In this document: positions 14,230-20,493 of the stretch, piece after piece
How positions within the stretch are numbered: position 1 is the first letter of the stretch
How the letters are laid out: the number at the start of each line of letters is the position of its first letter
Source: a virus
Length of the DNA: 36,087 bases
Direction: 5' to 3' (one strand)
IMG/VR virus record: IMGVR_UViG_3300021335_000001
Location: 1-36,087 of that record
Notes under the pieces: model-generated
Told to the model about the DNA's origin: nothing
Seen by the model: only the letters and a program-made list of their open reading frames with translations
Database searches by the model: none
Made by a program: the position numbers and the translations under genes

Positions 14230-14330
14230 TGCAATATGGCAAGTTAACTTGGGAAGATGTAGTTATTGGGATCGTCTTTGCGGGGGCGGTCATCGTTTGG
14301 ACAACAGGAACAGTGAAAGGGTGGTGGTAA
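14229..14330 (+). CDS. 33-aa single-span membrane microprotein
   Basis: ATG 14229 lies in a TAATG overlap with the preceding stop, and its own TAA overlaps the next ATG at 14330. The product starts MQYGKLTWED, has one hydrophobic helix (VVIGIVFAGAVIVWTTGTV) and ends KGWW. Double coupling and a clean membrane span support a real gene. It may modulate the host membrane or superinfection; this is inference. Confidence 0.6.
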   Translation: MQYGKLTWEDVVIGIVFAGAVIVWTTGTVKGWW

Positions 14331-14533
14331 TGGAAACGTGGCATCAAATGTTACGAAGACATCAACGTGAAAAAATAGAAGCATTGGAAAGTCTCAATCA
14401 ATCTGGATACACACAATCAGAGGCCGCAAAGATAATGGGCATGGGACTTTCAGCATTGAACAATCAGGTAATCAGATCAGGCATACACTGGAAAGTTAAA
14501 AGACAAGGGCAGCGTAAAAGAAATGACAGATAA
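14330..14533 (+). CDS. HTH DNA-binding protein (67 aa)
   Basis: The start METWHQMLRRHQREKIEALE is coupled to the previous stop (TAATG). A helix-turn-helix of the homeodomain-like type (LNQSGYTQSEAAKIMGMGLS, then ALNNQVIRSGIHW) fills the middle, and the tail is basic. It is probably a small regulator of early or late transcription. It overlaps the following gene by 11 bases. Confidence 0.72.
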   Translation: METWHQMLRRHQREKIEALESLNQSGYTQSEAAKIMGMGLSALNNQVIRSGIHWKVKRQGQRKRNDR

Positions 14534-14696
14534 TCAACTAGCGAAATACATCGAACACACAATCAAAGACTGCATCGCAGCACGGGCAAACCCCACCGCA
14601 GCTTTGACGCACATAGATGCGATACATTCACGCATGATCCATGTGCTAGATAAATTGAAAGAAGAACGCGCAGACGTAACTGGCGCACCAGTATAA
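14523..14696 (+). CDS. Hypothetical protein (57 aa)
   Basis: ATG 14523 overlaps the preceding gene by 11 bases and the frame ends at TAA 14694-14696. The product is a compact helical protein (MTDNQLAKYIEHTIKDCIAA onwards, ending EERADVTGAPV). It fills the otherwise empty gap between the HTH gene and the 118-aa gene. No family is recognised. Confidence 0.6.
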   Translation: MTDNQLAKYIEHTIKDCIAARANPTAALTHIDAIHSRMIHVLDKLKEERADVTGAPV

Positions 14697-14705
14697 GAGG
14701 GAAAA

Positions 14706-15062
14706 ATGGTAAACTATTTTGATACTTTGACGCGGGTATTAAAACGTCCACCAACAGAAAAAGAACTTGGCACATTCATGGAAATGAAGCGCGAACAAGA
14801 GGGGTGGAAATCGGGCAAGCTGAAAATAAAAGAGAAAGAGGAAAAGCAACAACTGATGCGCGAACCAAAGCAACCAAAGAAAATAAACGACAGATCACTT
14901 TACCGCTGGCCCAGACGGGCATCGATGCGGGCGAAGATGGTAAACCGTATGTTAAAGGATAACATAACGATCAAGAATATCGCTTATTATATCGACACAA
15001 CGGAAAGCCAAGTAATGGCAGATATTTCTACGTGGGATTTGCCACAAGATAAAAACAAGTGA
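14706..15062 (+). CDS. Basic HTH-like protein (118 aa)
   Basis: GAGGG lies 6 bases upstream of ATG 14706. The protein is highly charged in the middle (KLKIKEKEEKQQLMREPKQP) with a C-terminal helix-turn-helix-like segment (MLKDNITIKNIAYYIDTTES, then QVMADISTW). It is probably DNA-binding. It is the last clear gene of the small-gene chain before a spacer with an 8-bp inverted repeat. Confidence 0.68.
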   Translation: MVNYFDTLTRVLKRPPTEKELGTFMEMKREQEGWKSGKLKIKEKEEKQQLMREPKQPKKINDRSLYRWPRRASMRAKMVNRMLKDNITIKNIAYYIDTTESQVMADISTWDLPQDKNK

Positions 15063-15066
15063 TCGT

Positions 15067-15137
15067 GTGGGCGGCGCTATAGTGTCGGGATATAAGCTGG
15101 GGATGACCAACAAAAACGATGGTATCAAACCGCCCAC
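15067..15137. other. Long-loop inverted repeat in early intergenic spacer
   Basis: gtgggcgg (15067-15074) and ccgcccac (15130-15137) are perfect inverted copies 55 bases apart. The spacer 15063-15170 contains only very short GTG-initiated frames. It could form an RNA hairpin or bind a protein; no T-run marks it as a terminator. Confidence 0.35.
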
Positions 15138-15170
15138 CGCAACAAAATAACAAAATGAAATGTGAGAGCA

Positions 15171-15401
15171 ATGGAATTTTTTACGCTACTGTACATAGAA
15201 TATGCGTTACGCGGTATTGACATAGAAACATATTTGATTTTGCCCGATTATGAGGCGTGTCAAATAGCGATCCGCGACAACGAAGATATGCCGCTATACT
15301 TCAACGCAGATAGCGATGTTAATATGTACTGTGTACGCACTGACACGCTATCCAGATCAATCAAACCTATGTTGCGGCCAACCACCGATAAATCTTCTTA
15401 G
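15171..15401 (+). CDS. Small membrane/secreted protein (76 aa)
   Basis: ATG 15171 begins MEFFTLLYIEYALRGIDIET, a hydrophobic N-terminus compatible with a signal or anchor. Two cysteines follow (YEACQ and MYCVRTD). A similar plan (hydrophobic N-terminus, YEEC, later Cys) is seen in the 58-aa late protein at 16768. The last 35 bases overlap the 3' end of the endolysin gene on the other strand. Function unknown. Confidence 0.6.
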   Translation: MEFFTLLYIEYALRGIDIETYLILPDYEACQIAIRDNEDMPLYFNADSDVNMYCVRTDTLSRSIKPMLRPTTDKSS

Positions 15402-15996
15402 TCTTATCCATGCGATCCTCTAGGCCGTGATACCCACCATTCACACGCTTAGTGATACTTTTGATAATACTATCGGTGACACCCTTATCTGCCATAGCGA
15501 ACAAACCGTTACGCTCAAAGAAGAAGATTGCGCTATCCATCGCTAGTTCATCTGCAATTGGCGATGGGTCATCTACCAAGCTGTCACGCCCAATATGTTC
15601 AGCGAATGCACGGACGTTGTCCTTGCCAGTCAACTGGATGAAACCTTTTCCCGCAAATTTGAACCCATCATTAGAACCCGCTGCATTGCCCATGCGCCCG
15701 TTATAGACCTTGTTTGCCAGTTTCTGTGGGTTCATTGCATATGGGGCAGCTTCGGCCTCTGACGAAAAGCGTGAGGGCCACACACGGCACATTGTTTCCG
15801 CGCGGTAGTTTAGGTTTTCTTCTGAGATCATAAAGTTGCCGCTTTCGTGAGCCGCCTGACCAAGCAAGTGTGCGCCACGATTGGCATTCAATCCGTAATG
15901 CTCTGCAATGGCACGGGCTGTATTAGGCCCAAATGCGCCATCAGGTGTTACCCCGCAAGTCTTTTGCAGCATCTTTAGTGCATCACCTCTAGCCAT
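15367..15996 (-). CDS. Endolysin, GH19 chitinase-like (209 aa)
   Basis: A peptidoglycan hydrolase of the glycoside hydrolase 19 family. The catalytic segment LLGQAAHESGNF carries Glu51, with a second acid near Glu59/60 (SEENLNYRAE). The later KFAGKGFIQLTGKDN is the typical GH19 substrate-cleft motif. The first ~35 residues (LQKTCGVTPDGAFGPNTARA) look like a short PG-binding domain. I start at ATG 15996, coupled to the holin stop (TAATG) with a GGGAGAA box. It cuts the wall after the holin opens the membrane. The 3' end overlaps the convergent early gene by 35 bases. Confidence 0.9.
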   Translation of the reverse strand: MARGDALKMLQKTCGVTPDGAFGPNTARAIAEHYGLNANRGAHLLGQAAHESGNFMISEENLNYRAETMCRVWPSRFSSEAEAAPYAMNPQKLANKVYNGRMGNAAGSNDGFKFAGKGFIQLTGKDNVRAFAEHIGRDSLVDDPSPIADELAMDSAIFFFERNGLFAMADKGVTDSIIKSITKRVNGGYHGLEDRMDKTKKIYRWLAAT

Positions 15997-16382
15997 TATT
16001 TTCTCCCAAAGAATTTTGTCGCAGATCGCACAGCGAAGCTGGCAGACACGATTATGCCCAAAGTAAGCTGATACCACTCTGGCATCGCTTCCAGCGCTAC
16101 AAACCCCTCTGCAACGGCTGTACGGCCCCATTCCCCGCAGAAGCTAAGGATCAAGGGTATGCTGAACAGTAAAACTAAGTATTCGTCTTTATAGCTTTGC
16201 GTTGAGCCTTGTGCCATGATCCGTTCCCAATCAGCAACGGACGTTTCTTTAGAAAGCATTATCTTGGCTTTGGCTTCCGCTTCTGTCAGTTTCAGCTTGG
16301 CATCTGCGGCTTGCTTGTCTGCCTTACCTTTTAACCAGCCACCCGCTAGTTCAGTCAATGGCCCTATTAGTGCCTGTATCAT
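15996..16382 (-). CDS. Holin, GTA-type 3TM family (128 aa)
   Basis: The opening MIQALIGPLTELAGGWLKGK, a charged Lys/Ala helix, then hydrophobic spans (YLVLLFSIPLILSFCGEW and YQLTLGIIVSASFAVRSA) match the 3TM holin family of gene-transfer agents and related phages. It sits directly before the endolysin with a one-base TAATG overlap and after the EF-hand membrane protein with ATGA. It forms the membrane lesion that times lysis. Confidence 0.85.
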   Translation of the reverse strand: MIQALIGPLTELAGGWLKGKADKQAADAKLKLTEAEAKAKIMLSKETSVADWERIMAQGSTQSYKDEYLVLLFSIPLILSFCGEWGRTAVAEGFVALEAMPEWYQLTLGIIVSASFAVRSATKFFGRK

Positions 16383-16684
16383 TTCTTAGCCCCCATGTTG
16401 CTAAATCCAAAGTAAGCACCCACCAAAGCGCTCACAGACACCACATAGATGTTTGCTATGTCTGCGATTAACCCTGCGGCGGTGCTGAGACCCGCTATAG
16501 AGGCTCCCAGAATAGCCAAAGGGTATAAAACCATCCCAGATAGCGCAAACCATGTCATGCGCCTCTGTGCGTCCCTCTTGGCGTCTGCGTCTTCCATTGC
16601 ACGACGACGATCTTCCAGCATGATGTCGCGTTCGTCTGGATCAATCTTTCCGTTTTGGTTTAGATCGTAGTTTTGATTTTCCAT
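16379..16684 (-). CDS. EF-hand membrane protein of the lysis cassette (101 aa)
   Basis: ATG 16684 has AAAGG 7 bases upstream. Residues 7-18 (DLNQNGKIDPDE) are a textbook EF-hand calcium loop, with Asp7, Asn9, Asn11, Gly12, Asp15 and Glu18. A charged helix and two hydrophobic spans follow (WFALSGMVLYPLAILGASIA and IANIYVVSVSALVGAYFGF). It is first after the lysis promoter and overlaps the holin start as ATGA. It is probably a second holin or a holin regulator; calcium sensing is an inference from one loop, since EF-hands usually pair. Confidence 0.75.
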   Translation of the reverse strand: MENQNYDLNQNGKIDPDERDIMLEDRRRAMEDADAKRDAQRRMTWFALSGMVLYPLAILGASIAGLSTAAGLIADIANIYVVSVSALVGAYFGFSNMGAKK

Positions 16685-16719
16685 AAACATACCTTTCGGC
16701 TATGCGTTTGTGTGTCGTG

Positions 16720-16748
16720 ATGATAACCACCACATTGTCATCTGTCAA
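16720..16748 (-). promoter_or_regulatory. Lysis-cassette promoter
   Basis: On the minus strand -35 TTGACA (16748-16743, perfect consensus), 17-bp spacer, -10 TATCAT (16725-16720). It lies 36 bases before the EF-hand gene start and gives the lysis genes their own sigma70-type promoter inside the late region. Confidence 0.75.
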
Positions 16749-16767
16749 AACTACCCACTGATTATGC

Positions 16768-16944
16768 TTACGTTCCACTAACCTCAAGACAAGCCACAGT
16801 TTGGCTGTTGTGTATAACCAAACCCTCTCTTGCCTTTCTGCGTTCCTGTTCGCATTCTTCGTATGTACCGTATGACGGGCCGATCTGATAATACTTCAAT
16901 GAAGCTGACGGAATGTACTGTATAAACACAAGTATATACAACAT
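16768..16944 (-). CDS. Small membrane protein with two cysteines (58 aa)
   Basis: I choose ATG 16944, overlapping the upstream stop as TGATG with AGGGG 8 bases before; a TTG at 16977 is the alternative. The start MLYILVFIQYIPSAS is a signal-like or anchor helix. Cys residues lie in YEECEQ and VACLEV. Size and position just before the lysis promoter would suit a spanin-like or periplasmic protein, but no lipobox is seen. Function unknown. Confidence 0.58.
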   Translation of the reverse strand: MLYILVFIQYIPSASLKYYQIGPSYGTYEECEQERRKAREGLVIHNSQTVACLEVSGT

Positions 16945-17432
16945 CACCAACGCCCCTGTGCTGAACCAATCAACCAAATCGCACCACCTACAATCACAGC
17001 ACCAACAATTGCAAAGGCTGACCCGATGACCCAGCTTAGAATTGCATCTATTGCCTCTTGCTTGCGATATAATTGCTCTTTACGTTCTTTGCGTATTTGG
17101 CCCTCAAGCCGCACTAATTCTTCCCAGTGCGATGGCCCCCAATAAGCTGAAATATACGATTTCAATTCAGACCTGAGATGGTCTGCCTGCTTCTTTGCAG
17201 TAAAAGCTGCCAGAGCCTCATCCTCTACAGACCCACGCATGGTTTTCCAGAGCGATGGTTTTTCTTTAGCTTTGCTTTCAAGGTAGGTAATGTCTGACAT
17301 TGCAGAAGCCCACTTGGAAAGCTGCCCAGCGCAATCTTGAATTTCACGCCCCGTAGCGATCATGGACTTTAACCCATTAAATGCCACATTCGCTGCCGAA
17401 AGTGCCGCGCCTATGGTTATGGGATCGGGCAT
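16944..17432 (-). CDS. Membrane protein with C-terminal anchor (162 aa)
   Basis: The N-terminus is hydrophobic/small-residue (PITIGAALSAANVAFNGLKS). A charged helical middle with likely coiled coil (LVRLEGQIRKERKEQLYRKQ) leads to a strong C-terminal span (WVIGSAFAIVGAVIVGGAIW). It is flanked by other small membrane proteins between capsid and lysis genes. It may be a virion-entry or lysis-related protein; I do not recognise the family. Confidence 0.7.
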   Translation of the reverse strand: MPDPITIGAALSAANVAFNGLKSMIATGREIQDCAGQLSKWASAMSDITYLESKAKEKPSLWKTMRGSVEDEALAAFTAKKQADHLRSELKSYISAYWGPSHWEELVRLEGQIRKERKEQLYRKQEAIDAILSWVIGSAFAIVGAVIVGGAIWLIGSAQGRW

Positions 17433-17698
17433 TATTTTTGACTGCCGCGTTCATCTATTCTTTGAACGCTCTCACGAATTGCTGACATATCACCCGCAAT
17501 TCTTGCTAATAGAACCTCTTGCGCATGAACCGATTGCTCTAGCTGATCAATCCGTTGCATATTGCGGTCAATGTCCCGCACCGCTGTTTCAACATCTGAC
17601 GCAATGCCAGTGATGTATCCAACCAAAAGAATAGTTTGAACAATGATAGCAAAGCCAAAAGACATGGCTTGCAAATTAACCTTGATCGGTGTGGTCAT
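17432..17698 (-). CDS. Membrane-anchored coiled-coil protein (88 aa)
   Basis: ATG 17698 lies one base after the upstream stop; a TTG at 17716 is less likely. One hydrophobic span (AMSFGFAIIVQTILLVGYIT) is followed by a coiled coil (RDIDRNMQRIDQLEQSVHAQ and beyond). The plan is like an inner-membrane spanin or a small coiled-coil lysis helper. The partner, if any, could be the next small membrane genes. Confidence 0.65.
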   Translation of the reverse strand: MTTPIKVNLQAMSFGFAIIVQTILLVGYITGIASDVETAVRDIDRNMQRIDQLEQSVHAQEVLLARIAGDMSAIRESVQRIDERGSQK

Positions 17699-17699
17699 T

Positions 17700-17981
17700 T
17701 TAATATCCGTTAGCAATTAACTTACCAAAGTCGCCTGACATTAATTTCTTTTTAACATATTCTGCGAACTCTTGCGACCCCAGTTTCAGACCGCTTTCTT
17801 TCATCCACATTTCAATAACTACAAAGGGTACTGATCCAGCCAATCGCATGTCGCTGCCGACCTTATGACCATCGATGTTGCGCTCCTTATTGAAGTCCAA
17901 GATGTCTTGGATGTCCTGAGAACGCTTTACGATTAGCTTGTCATCTTCAGTGTGGTAAGAAGTCTTCAGGTAGTTATCCAT
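17700..17981 (-). CDS. Hypothetical late protein (93 aa)
   Basis: ATG 17981 overlaps the preceding stop by 8 bases. The product begins MDNYLKTSYHTEDDKLIVKR and continues with a helix (SQDIQDILDFNKERNIDG). Similar short proteins with an SQDVxxILxxNK-type motif occur after capsid genes in other phages, in my recollection, possibly as head-completion or neck proteins. No firm function. Confidence 0.65.
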   Translation of the reverse strand: MDNYLKTSYHTEDDKLIVKRSQDIQDILDFNKERNIDGHKVGSDMRLAGSVPFVVIEMWMKESGLKLGSQEFAEYVKKKLMSGDFGKLIANGY

Positions 17982-18240
17982 TCTTTTTTGGCCTTCCACG
18001 TTTCTTCGGTGCTTTCCCGCCTTCCCACGCTTCGTTTACGTCTGGCGTAGAAGGGTCATCAGCTTTTAATTTTCCTTTGGCAGTACGGGCGCGTTTTGGT
18101 TTCGGATCATCGATGCGCTGCGCAAATCCGTTAGCGATCATTGCCTTCCCCGCGTCATCAGCAACCTCAACGATGTCATCCATCGCTGCCTTGCGACCAT
18201 CCACAAACGGGCCACGATCTGTAATAATCTTTAACTTCAT
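17974..18240 (-). CDS. Hypothetical protein downstream of capsid (88 aa)
   Basis: ATG 18240 with GGGAG 6 bases upstream is preferred to the longer frame from 18270, which would start inside the capsid terminator hairpin. The N-terminal half (KLKIITDRGPFVDGRKAAMD) looks like a small beta domain; the C-terminal half is basic (KPKRARTAKGKLKADD, KKRGRPKKNG). It may be a head-associated or DNA-binding protein. Confidence 0.65.
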   Translation of the reverse strand: MKLKIITDRGPFVDGRKAAMDDIVEVADDAGKAMIANGFAQRIDDPKPKRARTAKGKLKADDPSTPDVNEAWEGGKAPKKRGRPKKNG

Positions 18241-18255
18241 ATCAAACTCCCATGT

Positions 18256-18279
18256 AAAGAAGGGGGGCATACACCCCCC
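18256..18279 (-). terminator. Partial terminator after the major capsid gene
   Basis: On the minus strand GGGGGG, a 6-nt loop and CCCCCC are followed by TTCTTT (18261-18256), 8 bases past the capsid stop. The broken T-run suggests a leaky terminator that gives extra capsid mRNA relative to downstream genes. Confidence 0.7.
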
Positions 18280-18287
18280 AACCAGTA

Positions 18288-19247
18288 TTATGAACAGTCA
18301 GCAATAACACCGTGTGCTTTTTCTGATGTTACCTCTAGACCCCATTCTGCTGAGATCAAGCGGCGTTCTGACAAACCAGTGCGGGCAAGAGGCTTCTGAC
18401 GTGCTGTCTGCAAGTACGCGATTTTTGCGTAGCTTGGGTCTAGTACGAATACATCTCTAGCGCGAATATGGCGGGCTGGTACAATCTGAAGTGTACCAAA
18501 ATCTGATACATAGATATCAACCGCTGCTGTCAAACGCTTTCCGTCTACTTCTTGGTACTTAGTCGCGTTACCTGTGAAGCTAGAAATTGTTTGCTTTTGT
18601 GAAGAACCACAAAGAACAACAGATGGGTCAGCACCTTCGTCCCAGCATGAAGCAATTACAGACTTCAATAGGGTTTCAGTGATTGCACGTTGTGTACCGT
18701 CTGTCGCTGCCGCGTTTGGATAACCCGCAGAACCTGAACCAGATGTAGTACCGTTAGCACCACCTGTGCCGCGCTCTACGTTAGTAGTCAAGAACGCTGG
18801 TAGACCCGCAGTTGTACGTGCAGTACCAGAAGCCCCTGCCCCCGCACTTACATTGTCCAGAGCCATTTTTTCCATGTCTCTTTTTAATTCAGACAACTTA
18901 TAGGCGACTTGCTTGGCTACTGTTTGAGCATTCGCAACACCGTTAACGTTTTGGTTTGTATCAGAAACTTCTACAACCTTAGCGCTAATAGCTGTGTAGT
19001 TACCCTTGCGGACTGCGTTTGTTGGCGCATTGTTAGATAGGCCCGCGTCACCTTCGATCTGTGTATTTGTCGCGGCGGCTGCCAAATCGACTTCGCTCCA
19101 TTCGAAGTATGTGTTGTCCACGTTGCGTGTGCCAATTGTAGACATAAAGATTGTCTCAGTTGGTGAGATCGAAGCCATCGCATCCGCTAGGTCTTCACGA
19201 ATTGTTGAAACATCATATGTTTCGTTTGTATTTGCTGTTACAGCCAT
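18288..19247 (-). CDS. Major capsid protein, SU10-like (319 aa)
   Basis: The N-terminus (YDVSTIREDLADAMASISPT) and core with FEWSEVDL, a Thr/Asn-rich loop and SVVLCGSSQKQTISSF fit the SU10-type major capsid family (DUF5309), an HK97-fold group. The C-terminal KPLARTGLSERRLISAEWGL is also typical. Length is normal. Scaffold, a small protein and portal lie upstream in the usual head order. It builds the icosahedral shell. A strong hairpin follows the gene. Confidence 0.88.
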   Translation of the reverse strand: MAVTANTNETYDVSTIREDLADAMASISPTETIFMSTIGTRNVDNTYFEWSEVDLAAAATNTQIEGDAGLSNNAPTNAVRKGNYTAISAKVVEVSDTNQNVNGVANAQTVAKQVAYKLSELKRDMEKMALDNVSAGAGASGTARTTAGLPAFLTTNVERGTGGANGTTSGSGSAGYPNAAATDGTQRAITETLLKSVIASCWDEGADPSVVLCGSSQKQTISSFTGNATKYQEVDGKRLTAAVDIYVSDFGTLQIVPARHIRARDVFVLDPSYAKIAYLQTARQKPLARTGLSERRLISAEWGLEVTSEKAHGVIADCS

Positions 19248-19271
19248 TGTCGTTTTCCTTTAGACAAAAGA

Positions 19272-20258
19272 TTAAGAAAGTAGGAAATTAGCGACACTAT
19301 CGATGTCACCTTTTTCCCGCATTGCCGCCTCTGCTTTTTTAGCGCGTGATACTTTGCCTGCTTGTGCTGAACGTTTTGCTGCGGATTTAACTACTGGACG
19401 CGCACCCTCTACCTTTTGTTTGGCTTTGGTTTTGCCCGCTTGTAGCTCCCGCCACTTCAGTGCGTCATTTAGGATCATAACTTCCTCTGCTGTCTTAACA
19501 GTGCTGATTTGATCATCAGTTAACTGGTAATGCTTCTTTGCTTTGGTTGTCATGTCCTGAATGAAAGCGGTTCGTTTTTGTTCATCCCCGAACTCAGGCA
19601 TCCACTCAGCTAAGCGCATGGCCTGTTGGCTGAGATATTCCTGTTGCAATCGATCATTCTCTTGCTGTTCGCGTTGCTGAACATACTGAACTTGCTGCTC
19701 CCATTGCTGACGCTGTTCAACGGCACGACGATATTCTTCCGCTTCCATTTGAAACCTGAAAGGGTCACTCTCTTTGAGTTCCTCTGCTGGGTATTGGGGA
19801 ATAACGGGAACATTGCCTTGCTGCATACGCTGCATCATTTGCTGTAGCATTTGGCGCTCTTGAGCCGTTTCGTTAGTTAGCTGTTCGTACTGTTTACGCT
19901 GTTCAGCTACTTCACTCATGCCCTTTTGGATGTACTTTTGCCCTGAGTATCCACGGGTTAACTCCTCTAAGGATACCTGACGTTCTTCACCATCAACTTT
20001 GACAGTGTACATTTCAGGCTCTTGTGGAGCTTCGTCTACTTCAACCTCAACATCCTCAACATCATCATAATCATCGTCGGATGATGCTTCGACGACATCC
20101 TGATCATCACCATCATCTTCAATAATATCGGGCTGAGTGTCCTCAGTTGCCTCTACTACTTCGTCCGTTGGTGCCTCAGAATTACTAGGCGTATCCATAA
20201 TCAAGTTATCGGCAACCGCCTCTAGGTCATTGCCATTGATTGGGTTAGTCGTTTCCAC
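19272..20258 (-). CDS. Scaffolding protein (328 aa)
   Basis: Directly upstream of the capsid gene. The N-terminal ~85 residues are very acidic and disordered (EDDGDDQDVVEASSDDDYDD). The middle is a long Gln/Glu-rich helical coiled coil (QQMMQRMQQGN, EYRRAVEQRQQWEQQ). The C-terminus is basic (KSAAKRSAQAGKVSRAKKAE) and ends in a short helix. This acidic-coil-basic plan and the gene order are characteristic of phage scaffolds that direct prohead assembly and bind the shell through the basic tail. Confidence 0.85.
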   Translation of the reverse strand: METTNPINGNDLEAVADNLIMDTPSNSEAPTDEVVEATEDTQPDIIEDDGDDQDVVEASSDDDYDDVEDVEVEVDEAPQEPEMYTVKVDGEERQVSLEELTRGYSGQKYIQKGMSEVAEQRKQYEQLTNETAQERQMLQQMMQRMQQGNVPVIPQYPAEELKESDPFRFQMEAEEYRRAVEQRQQWEQQVQYVQQREQQENDRLQQEYLSQQAMRLAEWMPEFGDEQKRTAFIQDMTTKAKKHYQLTDDQISTVKTAEEVMILNDALKWRELQAGKTKAKQKVEGARPVVKSAAKRSAQAGKVSRAKKAEAAMREKGDIDSVANFLLS

Positions 20259-20493
20259 GGTGCTTTCCCTTCCGTTGTATGAGAGCTACGGCATCTACAT
20301 CAGCCTGTAGTGATCTCTCTATTGCTGTTAATGCCCGCAAAATGGCGTGAGCATCCTCACGTTTCTCCACCTCTTGGGCGCTGCTATCTGCGAAAGTCCT
20401 CATTTGGGTGTCCCGCAAATCTTTTATGGTTTCTACAAACCATTCATTCTCTAACAGTGATTTTGAGCGTTTAGCCCGTTGCTCAATATCCAC
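20245..20493 (-). CDS. Small head-region protein (82 aa)
   Basis: A short, charged helical protein (MDIEQRAKRSKSLLENEWFV, later RALTAIERSLQADVD) between portal and scaffold, overlapping the portal stop by 11 bases and the scaffold start by 14. Small helical genes in this position occur in other phages and may assist portal or scaffold assembly. Function unproven. Confidence 0.72.
   Translation of the reverse strand: MDIEQRAKRSKSLLENEWFVETIKDLRDTQMRTFADSSAQEVEKREDAHAILRALTAIERSLQADVDAVALIQRKGKHRGND

Noticed and set aside
15059-15150. Two tiny GTG-initiated frames (7 and 22 codons) joined by stop-start overlaps
   Set aside because: Only GTG starts, no ribosome-binding site and no recognisable features; the spacer is better described by its inverted repeat.
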